Source: Larix sibirica (lineage: Eukaryota; Streptophyta; Pinopsida; Pinales; Pinaceae). Taken from it: 62,123 nucleotides of DNA. Under the pieces are notes generated by a model, which did no database searches, had not been told where the DNA came from, and worked only from the letters and a program-made list of their open reading frames with translations. The DNA lies in the NCBI GenBank assembly GCA_004151065.3, contig NWUY0304535379.1, positions 1 to 62,123 on the forward strand. The letters are read 5' to 3'. The position numbers and the translations under genes are program-made. Shown piece by piece: positions 34,407 through 45,866 of this stretch. The first letter of the stretch is position 1. Every line of letters starts with the position of its first letter.

Positions 34407-35211
34407 CTATTCCTCTTTCTTACGTTTAGTTTCCGCAGCCCTCTCAGCTTCCTCTCGCTTTATTTTCTCTTCAGCCTCATCTTGTCAATAGTTTTCGTCG
34501 GCCTCATCTCGTCTTCCTTCCTCTTCCTATGGGAACATCTGTTGTTCGGTTTATTCAATTGCTTCTTCTCCTGACAACTTGGTCTGGTGGCATTCTTCTG
34601 ATTTCCTTTCTTTCTTAGCCAATTCTGCTTCTTTATTAGCTGCCAAGAGCATTCTAATCCACTCCTCCTTTCATTTATTGAGTAGGACCTCCCTATCAGC
34701 GGTTTCCTATCGTTTCCTTTCATCTGGAATGGCCCGAACCTTTTCCCTTTCCTCTTTATCTGCAATCTTTTTTAATTCTCTGAATGACTTCTGCATAGGA
34801 TGCAACATTCTTATATAGGGTTGAGTTAGGGAAAGAATCATGCTCAAAGGTAAAATACAATCTTGGCACTTTACAATGCTCTCGAATGACACCTTTGTTT
34901 GGGGTCATGCCTCCTTAAGTTTCCAGAGCACAAAAAAAGTATTCCAAGGAAGCCACTTCTTTTATCAACTGCGGTACATTCACCATTGAGAACAAACCAA
35001 TTTGAATAGGGAAAGAAGGCCCATACCTCTTAGAGTGAGCTGTTAGGGTTGCAGTGATACCTTCTACCACTGTCTGGTATGCAATTTCCCTTCAAACTAG
35101 TTGGTTGAGAGCGTACTTCGGCAGCAAGTGAGGAGCGGCCGAGCATCCAAGGAGGAGAGCTAACAATTCGAACCGGTGTGAGGTAGGTGATAGACACGTA
35201 ATTTCTCCCCT
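34407..35211 (-). pseudogene. decayed nuclear-type reading frame, gag-like
   Basis: From 35211 downward one minus frame runs 151 codons with only two stops (TGA 35092-35094, TAA 34915-34917). It reads like protein: LLALLLGCSAAPHLLPKYAL, then KRYGPSFPIQIGLFSMVNV, then EVASLEYFFCALET, then VPRLYFTFEHDSFPN. It ends at TAA 34756-34758. Overlapping it, shifted by one, a Glu/Lys/Arg-rich coiled-coil-like frame continues (KKIADKEEREKVRA onward) with stops at 34707, 34671, 34551, 34527 and 34485, ending at 34407. All these stops could come from CAA/CAG/CGA by C-to-T change, as in methylated nuclear transposons. A globular part followed by a charged coiled coil would fit a gag or another plant transposon protein; the exact family is not recognised. 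Confidence 0.55.
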
Positions 35212-35754
35212 TCACTTTATGGAAAGGCTGGGACCTTCCTTTCATTCTAACGCCCTGTCCACCTCTTGGGAACTTACACTCAGCCCTACTTTGGGTTCTC
35301 TTATTACTTGGGAAACCCATGCCTCAGACCTCATACCTATCTATGAACTAACCTTTACTACACCTTCCCTATGACAGCCGCAGTTCGCCATCCGCAGTCA
35401 GTTCGCAGACAGAAACTGAGTTTGTGAGTGAGGGGAAAAAGCTCACCTGACAAAGGAGGGTGAGGTGGGTGGTGCTTAACTTATCATGTTTGGATATTCA
35501 CTTATATAATGCTTTATCATTTGCTTGTGCTGTTAGTGGATTAACAACCACTAGCGATTCATCGCTTTTGCGAATGGATTTACGTGTGCAGCGGCTGAAG
35601 TGAATGGCTTGTGGCGTATGTTCACGCCCAGCACGGGACAGTACGACACACACTATGGCACTTGCAATCCAGGAAAATCTGTTACATACATTCCATCCAT
35701 TCTCAGTTACACTCAGTAAAACTATAGCTCTACTCTCTACCCTCCATCATCATA
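35212..35754. other. unassigned intergenic DNA
   Basis: The minus frame 35030-35320 (96 codons) is a shadow of the pseudogene frame. Above 35330 no gene or clear repeat is seen; CGCAGTTCGCCATCCGCAG and CAGTTCGCAGAC near 35380-35410 are a small duplication. Confidence 0.45.
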
Positions 35755-35845
35755 CCTCAACTTTTGAACTATCCTTGGGAACCTATGCTCTACTGACTAC
35801 TCCTTGAAAACATACTTATCAGCCTTTGGGACCCTCCTTAAACTC
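35755..35845 (+). repeat. CCTTGGGAACC-family degenerate tract (copy 2)
   Basis: ATCCTTGGGAACCTATGC (35771), CTCCTTGAAAACATAC (35799) and AGCCTTTGGGACCCTCC (35822) match the 21.1-kb tract in word and order. Confidence 0.7.
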
Positions 35846-37640
35846 GTACTTGTAAACCTAAGCAGGGTTCTCTAAATGAACCTGGCCTAATGAATAAGAT
35901 AAGGTTGGTTGCTTTCTCACCGAGTAAGAGATAGGAGTAAGTAAGTAGAGCCAATTTAGAGATCGTGTACTCTCAGTAGTTCACCTTATTCTATTCCTTT
36001 GTACCTCAGGAAAGTAACCTATCGGGTCGTATCGATGCGCGATCTTGTATATTTGGCATTTCCCTTGTTGATCCCCCACCCCATTGGACCACTAGTTGTT
36101 ACAATGTGACTGGAATACACAGTATTGATGACCGGCTAGCAGTCAGTGTACCTCCTGGGCACTTACTGATGGTGGTGCTAATAAGGAAGGATCTCACCTC
36201 AAAGAGCTCTCTATTTAGTTAGTTCAGAAGGAATACTGGAGGTTTTGACTAAGTTAAACAAAATGCGAAATGAGAGGATGTTTTGTCAATTCTTTCCCAT
36301 TCAATTATTTATTGCTGGGCCCAGGAATTCAATTGAGAGTAGTGGAATAGTTTTACACATACCTATGCGGGTATCATATGGAAATGTACCGAGTTCTTGT
36401 TCAAATGGAAAGGTTACACGTATTTATACCAAATTAGATTTCAATGTATTTATTTGTTGTTACAATGGAGTTGAGTAGCCAAAGGGTGGTGGAGTATAAG
36501 CGATCCAGAGAGAGGAGCATCGTTTACTTCAACATAGAGAGAGCATTCGGTGGGTGTACATACAGGCTTCAGAAAGCATTCACCTGTTTCCAGAACACTT
36601 GCTTTCAAAATGTGGGGTTGGTGGTTCTGTTGCGGGTGAAGCTAAGTATACTAGATCTCGAAATGGAACTGATTATGTCACTAGGTCCGCAACTCTAATT
36701 GCAACTGGTTCAAGGCCTCTGTAGCTTGATTTGGTTTTTATTCTGCAAGTGATGGTGGTATTTCATAGGTGTGGGTGGTCCCCAACCTCACCGGGAGGGG
36801 AAGGATATAATGATTGTAAGTTATATAAGTAATAATAGTGCTTGCCTCCTTTGAAAATAAGAATGTAGGTGGAGGGAGGAAGGGGTATATTCATTATACA
36901 ATATCTATTGAATGGTCAGAGCCCTTTATTTAAAGACCACACCAGGTATTTATAATACAGAATTCTATTTGATATATATCTATTATATAGATGGGAAAGA
37001 GTCTTTTAGATAGAAAATAGTAATTACATCTATCAGCCTCCTTATTTCTTTCTATTACGTTATTTCTATTTACCTTACCTACTACTTAGTTGGCATTTAT
37101 CGCTAGCTGGTCTGATACGCCTGCCTATCTTTCTATTGCTAGCTGACGGAAGTAACAGGGCCTATGCCAACCTTACACGAAGCAGGCAAGCCTGCCACCA
37201 ACCTACCATTTGACATACAACTTACCGACCTTACTACTCAATCACTGGCCATCCCTACCTCTAGCACTGGACCTACATCAGTGATGCCGAGTGATGCCAC
37301 AAGTTATACATCAATCAATGGCCCTACATACACTACTGCGATGCATCAATAATGGCCGGATGAGAGGAGAAGAAATGTTCCCCATCAATTGATACCCTTA
37401 CATCATACCCGAAACGAGAGAAGGACCCCTTAACACATAACCAAATAACCGTCACAAAAGAGCTGATAGAAGGAAGTGAGAAGGAAAGCCCACATATAAA
37501 CACTGGCTGACAGGAGAAAGAACCACATCAATAGATGACGAGATTAAGTAAGGATAAGGCCCCCTTCACAACAGATGAAAATAAAAGAAAAAGAAAAAGG
37601 CAGTGAAACTAAAAAGAACAGTTCACTCGGCATTACACAC
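35846..37640. other. unassigned intergenic DNA
   Basis: Overlapping plus frames at 36245-36478 (77 codons) and 36444-36698 (84 codons) have no recognised motif. 36900-37080 is AT-rich. At 37240-37330 ACATCA/CTACATC words recur within a 62-codon Thr-rich frame, probably low-complexity. Confidence 0.45.
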
Positions 37641-37662
37641 CCTGGGGCGCCCCAACCCCAGG
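37641..37662. repeat. GC-rich hairpin
   Basis: CCTGGGG (37641-37647) pairs perfectly with CCCCAGG (37656-37662) over an 8-base loop. Such stems can stabilise transcript 3' ends in plant mitochondria, but no gene precedes it, so a terminator role is speculation. Confidence 0.8.
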
Positions 37663-39504
37663 CGAGGGGAACACTATCACGGCTTGACGAAGAATGTCGA
37701 TAGCTGGTGTCGAAACCGCGAGGCGAGAACGTGGTGGAGGTAGTGGATAGACGTTAGACTTTACGAACTAAACTGATAGCTGGGATAAAGGCTGGTAGAA
37801 CCTAGCGGCTTGCTTGATGGCGGGTAGGGGGATTCCTTTACTAGCAACGGAGTAGGTTAAAATTCAGAATCGTATCGGCGAGGCTCGACCAGACCAGAAG
37901 GTGATATGTGGTATCCAAAATTTATAAAGTGTATCCTGGGCAAGGCTTCGGAATAGGTAATGTACCGGCCTATTTTAGCAAGTGTGATTCATTTAGTGCA
38001 GCCTTAGCCCTCGCTATAGCTATTCATTCCATTATTCAAGCTCTAGGCCGCCGAAAAAATATATACCGTTCCATTCGAAGCGCCCACAGAGATAGATGAA
38101 TCGACGCTCATTTCGAGCTTTTTTAGTACTACGCCTCGGTAAGAACGGAGGCCAGCCTATTTAGGTGGTTCAGAACGGAGGAGGCCGCAGATCGACAGCG
38201 GATCTTAGATCAGAATGGATCGCCCTTTCTAAACTGCCCTACTCCATAATGGGGCAAGTAGTTGGGTGAACAAGGTGGGAAAAAATAATAATGAAATGAA
38301 AATGAAGTGTGGTGTATTAGTGCCGTGCGATAATTGCGTATATAACTTACCATGGTTTGGTTATAAGTCAGTCAGTACGACCTTGTCCCGGTCCCATGGG
38401 TGGTGGTGGTTGGAGCCCGCTTCGCGACGGGACCAAAAACGCGACCTGAAGAAAGTAACAAAATTTTTTTGAATAAATTATAGTTAGGGGAGGTGCGCCA
38501 GCAGCGATAAGAAAGAGTAATCCGAGCCAACCCACATTACTTGCTAACGAGAGATTGATTATAGGTACTAAATCTCTGACTTGAGGGGAGCCCTATCAAC
38601 TTACTCATATATGTAATATCGCCTATAACTTACTTATTCATTGACTTAGTATTGAGCTTGCGTAAGGATTTTACTCATCTCCCATCCCTCTCTTGAGATT
38701 GATTCAGAGAAGCGGGCGGGATCAGCAGGCAGCCCTAGCGGGACGAGGAGGTGTTGAGCTAATCTAATAAAGGGAGAGAATAAGGCCAAGGATATAAGTA
38801 CCAGATAGATCCTTTGATTCCTTAGCATTTCAAATCATTTGTTTCATAGACTGACGCCTGCCGCGCTGTCTTAGCTGTGCAAATATAAGGAGATATATTT
38901 TATAGCGTCTCATTCTGGTAGCTAAATATTCAGTAATTAATAAGTGAGAGGCGTTGAGTATATTACTAGATATATAGATAAGTAATAAGGAATATATAAG
39001 GAAAGGAGGGATATGAGGAACAAAAGAAATCCTGCCCCATCTATGTCATCAATCAATCATTTTACAGGAAGGTTTAGGGGGGGGGGGTAACCGAGCTCAA
39101 GTTCCTCCGCCCACTCATAAATAAACTAAACTCACAAACCGTTATGATGTGGGTACAAGTAGAATAGAACCAGGGGAGGTGGTGTTAATAAAAGCGGCCT
39201 AGCGGCATGTGTCTCTATTATATCGTAGATTCAGTCTACCTATCTATCAAACACTTTGAGCTTTATTATTCCATCCAAGTAAGCACCCAAAACTTACTTT
39301 ATTCAAAGAAATTCTTAAACCCCACAAAGCATACTTCGTACGCACAACGCACTTTAACTACACATCTGAACATTTTTCCATATATTTGTGCAACCACTAA
39401 ATCGATTCACACTGCGGGCAGACTCGATTGAATCCCTAATTGTTGACGACGGCTACCTGGCAGGATTAAGCACTATATCATCATATGTATGCTTTCTGTA
39501 ATCG
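37663..39504. other. unassigned intergenic DNA
   Basis: A 63-codon frame at 37908-38099 has an Ala-rich hydrophobic stretch (AALALAIAIHSIIQAL) but no family match. An 11-base G run lies at 39077-39087. ACGGAGG occurs at 38144 and 38174. Nothing else is assignable. Confidence 0.45.
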
Positions 39505-39675
39505 CTCCTTGACTCGGCAGGATACGGGTCTGGATATGGGTCTGGCGTCGGTTCAGCAGACTACAGCGGCGCAGGATCAAGCGGCTTGAGTTCTAGCTCC
39601 AGCTTCTATACTACTCGCATGACTATTCGTCATTCAGGCAGGCGTCTTCCTGATTCCGACCCATTATTACAATGA
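39505..39675 (+). other. short Gly/Ser-rich frame, low-complexity
   Basis: A 56-codon frame between stops encodes GYGSGYGSGVGSADYSGAGS and then a Ser run. The DNA words (GGNTCTGGNTATGGNTCTGG) resemble the 58.6-59.0 kb tract, where another frame reads AGFGAGTGVGSALTGPTES. Either both are decayed pieces of a Gly-rich coding repeat, or simple-sequence DNA gives both. No start codon precedes it. Confidence 0.3.
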
Positions 39676-40175
39676 ATAATAATAATGCTCTTGATCTGAC
39701 TCAGATCATAAACGGGATATATTAAGTTAAGTGAACGGTTCCGGACACGAAGTGTTTCACTCACGTAAAGTTAGGGTCGAGTCACGACTCCGCCGTACCT
39801 AAAATTGCTATGCTTAGGCACCTAGTGATGAAATCAATGATTTTATAAATTATTTAATTGTGTCATTACGTATATAAAACGAATTGACACCGTCTCTTTA
39901 TTTATATTTCTCACAGAATGGAAACCTTACCTATTAAGGTTGCTATACCTTCGTCGAGTAACATCATCCTGGGGATTACCTATTCAAGGCTGCTGTTCTA
40001 TAGTTTCATGGTTGCAAGAGGTCGAGTTCAAGGTTTATTTATTTTCTTTTTATCAGGAGTTGCTTTGATTGGATTTAGTTATGGCCTACAGATTTGTTGG
40101 ACGCAGGCGCTATGTTTGCTTCGTACAGAATTTGACAAACAGTTTTTCAAGCCTGTTGGAAAAGACACTACAGCA

Positions 40176-40279
40176 GGGGCCTAGCCTCTGCATTTGCACA
40201 AACTACAGTAAGAATGTGGGTGACTTACAACAACTAGGTTCCTTACACAAAAAACAACATGGATTCCTGACGAGGAGTT
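40176..40279 (+). repeat. inverted repeat arm 1 (partner at 45743-45866)
   Basis: Reverse-complemented, this segment matches 45743-45866 in order: AACTCCTCGTCAG-AATCCATG, TTGTTT..TTGTGTAAG, GTTGTTGTAAGTCACCC, CTGTAGTTTGTGCAA-TGCA and AGGCTAGGCC. A third, shorter copy in this orientation lies at 40817-40876 (GGGGCTTAGCAAATGCACTT, GAACTACG, GGTTCCTTACA). Confidence 0.88.
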
Positions 40280-40816
40280 ATATGTTGTACCTTTATTTTA
40301 ATCAGAAATAGAAGATTATACAAATGAGACGACAATGCTATGAATTTGTCTGATTGTGTATAGATGTAGATATTATTTATTAGGGATTGAACAAAACACT
40401 ATGATATGCATTGAACAACATGACATATATGTATTGAACTAGGAATGAATATTGAAATAACTTTGTATATGTCTCGTATGGATTTAACATCACACTTAGA
40501 TATGGATTTTACATAACATTTGACATAGTTGTTTCTGCAGATATTATAGGACAAGTTAACACTTAGATATATAGTATAATATTGATAAAAAACTACACAT
40601 GGTTGCCATTAGACAAAGTTAACAAATTAGAGTTCCATCTTGTTTTGTTGATCTGGAATTGTTCAACTTAGATATGCCTATAGTATTTGAACCAAACCTA
40701 ATCCTAAGGAGAATTATATGGAACAAGCCTTTTTGATACTACTTAAGATTAATAGTCTTTATACGAATCCCTGGGAACTCCAGTCGGCGGTAAACCCACC
40801 CTTATAATACTCAGGG

Positions 40817-40876
40817 TAGGGGCTTAGCAAATGCACTTGCACGAACTACGATAATAGGGTTCCTTACAACAAAATG
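40817..40876 (+). repeat. partial third copy of the 40.2-kb repeat
   Basis: GGGGCTTAGCAAATGCACTT, then GCACGAACTACGATAATAGG and GTTCCTTACAACA follow the order of 40176-40245 with deletions. Confidence 0.75.
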
Positions 40877-41319
40877 ATGTTATTTATAGATATACCGATA
40901 TTGATTTAATTAACAAAGAGAACCAACCCGGAATCCACCTATGCTGCAAGTGGTATAATCCCCAGAATCTATGAAAGTTTTCACCAGACATAATCTCTAA
41001 TGCAGTCCCAATCTATATGCACAAGTTGTTGTATAACCCCCAGAATACAGGGAGGACTACAGCCTAAAAAAAAGAGTAGTAAGTAGATGCTCCCAATAGG
41101 GTGACATACAATTTCAACTTAGATATGCCGGTATAAGAAGATTCCAACAGGTAAACTTTCCAACAAAAGATGGAATAAAATATATTTTCTTGCCCCGATG
41201 GAATATGCCATTTGACTCAATAAAAACTAGGTTTATGTGCTGGAACATGTGAACGGCGTAGTTCGGGGCTCCTTCCTGGCCCACCCGGTAAAAGCTAAAG
41301 TTTAAAGGCTCTTGGTGAG

Positions 41320-41450
41320 AAGCTTAAGGCTGCTAAAGTTTCTGAGGCTGTAGAAAGAAGAAGTTCCATGGAGTTCAAGCTTGCCTGAAGCCGAGTGAAA
41401 AAGCCTGAGAGTAAGCTCCATAGAGTAAGTCCTATACTTGCCTTCCATAG
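41320..41450 (+). repeat. AGAGTAAAGCC-family tract (copy 3)
   Basis: AAGCTTAAGGCTGCTAAAG, GAAGCCGAGTGAAAAAGCC and the 42-base block 41409-41450 (one mismatch to 1199-1240) belong to this family. It abuts the cox1 fragment with about 20 bases between. Confidence 0.85.
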
Positions 41451-41472
41451 TAGAATGTCTATTTTTACAATT

Positions 41473-41568
41473 GAACTGAGCACACGTATCAACGTCTGAG
41501 CCCACAGTAAACATATGATGAGCCCGACCAAGAGATCCAGGAACACTAATACTTATAAATGCATAGGT
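41473..41568 (-). pseudogene. cox1: cox1 fragment (cytochrome c oxidase subunit I)
   Basis: Within a 123-codon minus frame (41673-41302), residues 37-67 read YAFISISVPGSLGRAHHMFT then VGSDVDTCAQF. This matches the COX1 segment [28 protein letters not shown]. The adjacent His-His are the copper B ligands of the haem-copper centre in the intact enzyme. Only about 32 of some 520 residues are present; changes include Trp to Arg before AHHM, although Trp/Arg is a C/T difference at the DNA level. Upstream the frame is unrelated, and downstream it enters the AGAGTAAAGCC repeat. It is non-functional and supports mitochondrial origin of this DNA or of its source. Confidence 0.88.
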
Positions 41569-42362
41569 CAGTGTTTTGATTTTGTATTGATCTATCCCAT
41601 TTCGGTAACTCGGGATAGATAGCATAAGGAGAAGACATAACTCCACAACCCTATTTGCTATTTTTACCCTCAAGAAAAGTTTCCATGGCGGTGTTAACTT
41701 ACTATTTTCTTTGGCCTTATTCTCTTTCTAGTTACCGACATGATAGAGTACTTCTATTTCTGGGACGTTGTATAACCAACCGAAAGACCGTAACTAACTA
41801 TAGTATAGGTGTGCACGGATTCAAAATAGCAGGGTAGCTTAACCAACCCCTCCATATTACTCTAAAGGCCAGTTCAAAGCCCAGGAGATAAGGTCTGTAG
41901 CAGAAGCCTTATTCACTATAGTTGGGTAAATCGGGAAGGATACGAAGTATTAACCCTAAAGGCCAACGCCAACTCGAGTGATAAAATAGCAGGGTTTATA
42001 AGGAAGGACATACATATATGGAGGTTGGATTTTGTGCCTGAGCAGAGCTCAGGACCAGGAAACTTTGATTTCTTCTCCTCAAGGAGCGACCAAGACCTTA
42101 CCTTTTCAATTAGACGCCCGGTAAGACTTTAAGTCACTTCCCTGAGCATAGCGAAGAATAAGTTGTATCCATTCCGTAGTACTGGGTTATTGGACGAGGA
42201 CTCAGGGCACGACTACAGTGGAACTTAGAACGCTAACGCGTTCCTATGCTTTGTCACAGTATTTACGTCTAATATATAAGGTATAATCAAACTATATGAA
42301 TAGTGCCAGCGTCCTTGTCTGTTCATTCCTTGTTACGTTAATAGCGTTAGCGTCCTTGTCTC

Positions 42363-42409
42363 TCGCGAACTTGGCATCCGTCCATTTCAATCCCTCTGAC
42401 TTTATCCGT
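42363..42409 (+). repeat. 47-bp dispersed repeat (partner at 49912-49958)
   Basis: TCGCGAACTTGGCATCCGT is identical at 42363-42381 and 49912-49930; after 19 partly similar bases both end TTATCCGT. The equal lengths show a single ancestral block. Confidence 0.85.
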
Positions 42410-43767
42410 TCTGACCAGGTCTCTATCTATCTGCTGAGATACCTCTCCCCTCATTTTTTTTGTCATTAAAGAGTCAAAGCATCCCCGATAACTAACTAAC
42501 TAACTTGCTTCTGGGAGGACCTGCTGATCTTCAAATGCTCAAGGGCTGGGCTTAAGGCAATTATAATAAGGCTCATGGGCTTCTATTAAGGGATTAATGA
42601 AATAGCGAACCTAGGTGCCTGTACTCTGATACGGTATTGACGTATAATAAAGCAACAAAGATTCGTTCCCTCACCCACCTTCCACCTTCTCTCACTCCTT
42701 CCTGCTTCTATGCTTTCTGCCTGCCTGCCTTACTTAGACTAGACTAGACTTATAGCAAGCAGCATTTGATTGGATCGGATGGAAGTCACATAGAGTGAGC
42801 GAGCATTGGTCACGGGCTTCAGACAGCATTTGCAAGCCTGGAATAACACTTACTTATTACGACATATTCTTACTTGTATCACTATCGTGCTGCTTCTTTT
42901 CGGGCCGGATTAACCCGGCCAGCCAGATACCATCGATGAATTAAGACAGCCAGCCAGACGGCATTGCAAAGATATACCCACTTTTCATTTTAGTGCTACC
43001 AACCCACCTTTTCTCTTTACCTTGCATAGCTCCATAGCAGCCAGACCTACTGCTACAACCTCTTTATAATATAAGATATATTATATATGATATAGCATAT
43101 ATACGTGATACTCTCTCTAGTGAAGCTGTAGTGTTGTCAGAACTAGTTGTTTCCGTAAGCTCTACCAGCATACGACGATGATATTGATCTCTTCTCTCAT
43201 AAGATCTCTTAACTTATACTAATCAACGAAAAACAGAAACTATACAGCAGGCTTTGAGACTTGCTTTGATTCTGGTCAACTAATATTATTATATGAGCTC
43301 CCGGAATATAGCGAGCTGAATAAGCTGAAGTGGGAAAGGACAAGGCACCTTAAACAGCTCTAGTTCTCCCCATGTTAAGGAACCCCCGTCGTTGTGTGTG
43401 TGTAAGGAAACCTATTTGTAGTAAGGAGCCATAGTATCTATGCTATATGAGCATCGGCATGCATGCATATAGTCGAATGTATATAGTAGTTTCACTTTTC
43501 CATTTGGTATGGGTTTGGGATGCTACAGACTTTTTGAAAAGACCGTCCCCATTGGGCATGGTTCCTTAGTTGGAATATCCGTTTTAAGGTTAAGCTAATC
43601 CCACATCTGGTCCAAATACTGGATTTTTTCCGTACTGAACTATGTCCTTTGATTACGTTTACCTAGGATAAGTGGTTGTTTATATGGATGGTTTTTTATA
43701 TGGAACAGCTGTTAATTCATTGTGTAAGTTCACCTAGGTTCTCCTTCGCGCATAGATAATGATACGC

Positions 43768-43870
43768 GCATAGATACGTCCTTGCTATTATTAGTCCGAA
43801 AGGTCCGGATACATCCATCCTATCGGGTATCTCAACTGGATTTTCTGATCTAGTAACCATGCCTGTTTCA
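43768..43870 (+). repeat. copy of the 15.1-15.2 kb motif block
   Basis: GCATAGATACGTCCTTGCTAT (43768-43788) matches 15181-15201 with two changes, and ATCTCAACTGGATTTTCTGA at 43829 matches ACCTCAACTGGATTTGATTC at 15113. The two words are in opposite order at the two sites, so the block has been rearranged. Confidence 0.7.
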
Positions 43871-45630
43871 TATGTTTACCCTCTAGGCAGGATGTGTTGT
43901 CAGGCTCGACGACCAAGCGGAGATCCCGTAGGTTGTCAGAAGTCCCGTAGTCCGTATAAATAAGATACTAACATATCTACGTGTTATCACCTGGACTCAC
44001 ATTTATTAATAACCTTGTGCTAATCATTCGGACTAGTTTGGAATCGCTCATATGCCATTCCCCATACTCTCATGGTCCCATCTTCATGGTTTAAAGCCGA
44101 AGTCTGAGTTCGAGCCCCATCCGAATGTTTAAAGCCGAATGGTCTATCGTCCTCATGGTCAAGAGTCCTCAACAATAAAGTGTGCTCTGATTAGACTCAT
44201 GTTCTCAAGGGAAACGAAATAAAGGGTTCTGATTTGGGCTTTTTTTATAGGAAAAACCTACCTTTTTTATGGTAGCCCCCGTCTCCTAAAGTGTATTTTA
44301 ACTATAGGAACCATGCCATTTCCGGACGTTTATCTATTGTCAGGAGTCCAAGCTAACAACGGTAGTTCATAGTATGAGCATGGCATCTAGACTATGTTAG
44401 GAGTTCCATCTGAGCAAGGCCCATCCTGCAAGGGAGTCTGAACGTTTCACCTGGACTTTATATCTTCAATCTCTAAGTTGTTGAACTCATAAACAACAAT
44501 CTAGGAACTTATATATATATATATAATGCATGCATATCTAAGTTTGTCTAACAATTCAGATCAGAAACAAATAATTGTTATATATGAGGCATATCTAAGT
44601 TGAAATAGTATGCGTCCAAGAGACGTTTCACTTACTTTTCATTGTCATTCATGTCATCTGAGAACAAAGCTAGTACATAACATATATAAGTGTGCCATAT
44701 ATGAAGGTGTGTTATGTAAATGCATAAATAATGAAAATCTATGTTAAACAAATATGTTCTATAGGCATATCATAGATAAGGTTTAATAACTTGGCATTGT
44801 CATTTGTATAATCTAATTATCTCTCTGATTAAAATAAAGGTACAACATATGAATTTTGCTTAATTGCCATAGTTTAACTATAATCGTAATAAGTTCTTCT
44901 ATGCAATAAGAATCATAACACGATGGAATCCATGTTGGTTTTGTTGGTTCAGATTTGAAAAACATTATTATTGGGCATTGTTACTTAGAATCTCCGTTGT
45001 CAGCAGGGTCAGAGATGATATAAAATAAATGGGGATTTTCATTAATATGAACCATGGTAGTAAGGCACCACATAGTGTAGTGGTATCCCTGCAATATACG
45101 AGATCGCATACAGACGTTGTTCAACTTGTACATAAACTGTATTTTGTCTTGAGTCATTCATTATATAGCCCATATTTCCTTAACTTTAGCTCATGAATTA
45201 GTCTTCATGGATTATTCTTTGGAGCCCATGCATGTTGGTTACTTAACGAGCGTATACATTTACCATACAATTCCATGTTTAATAGTGCTTCGTGCATATT
45301 AAAGTTTCACTTTTAATGTTAACAACAAATATAACAATGGCAATGTAGTGTGTCATCCAAAATAGAAAAAGCAATGTAACTAACTAATTGAATTAGTTTC
45401 ACTAATATTTGAACTTAGTCTAATTTCCCCAGTTATATATATAAATTAACAAATTGTTGAGATCAAGTTGGAACCCATTACTCCTAGTTTGATTAAACCT
45501 TTGTTTAAAAACAAAAAGTTTATAGTCGGATGGAAAAAACAAACTCTACATATATGGGTTATTTAAGTGGATTTTGTCGGAACGTAACATCCCATTTCTG
45601 GACGTTTACCTAGTGGCAGGATGTAATGCT
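43853..45630 (+). repeat. three-copy dispersed block ATGCC-TTC-GACGTTTA
   Basis: Copies: 43855 (AACCATGCCTGTTTCATATG then TTTACCCTCTAGGCAGGATG), 44310 (AACCATGCCATTTCCGGACG then TTTATCTATTGTCAGGAG) and 45585 (AACATCCCATTTCTGGACG then TTTACCTAGTGGCAGGATG). The spacing is irregular and the intervening DNA unrelated. Confidence 0.75.
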
Positions 45631-45742
45631 CGACCAATCTGAACAATCTGAATCTGTAAGTAAGTTACCCTGTGAACACCTTAAGTTGTTCATTTAAGTA
45701 AGGTTGTTTCTCTATTACAACAGGCAGGATCCATAGTCTGCT

Positions 45743-45866
45743 AACTCCTCGTCAGTAATCCATGTTGTTTATTGTGTAAGTAACTATGTTTTTGTAGTTG
45801 TTGTAAGTCACCCCCTGATTATTCTTTATTCTTCCTGTAGTTTGTGCAAGTGCATAAGGCTAGGCC
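45743..45866 (-). repeat. inverted repeat arm 2 (partner at 40176-40279)
   Basis: See 40176-40279. AGGCTAGGCC is itself doubled at 45857 and 45873. Inverted repeats in plant mtDNA can recombine to flip the DNA between them, here about 5.5 kb; at this length and divergence that would be rare. Confidence 0.88.

Noticed and set aside
37641-37662. Hairpin as a transcription terminator
   Set aside because: No gene upstream, and intrinsic terminators are not established for plant mitochondrial genes; listed only as an inverted repeat.
41655-41837. 60-codon plus frame with hydrophobic start beside the cox1 fragment
   Set aside because: No similarity to cox1 or any other family seen; chance length.
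44100-44125. GAGTTCGAGCCCC as a tRNA T-arm
   Set aside because: Surrounded by a TTTAAAGCCGAA duplication; no cloverleaf can be drawn.
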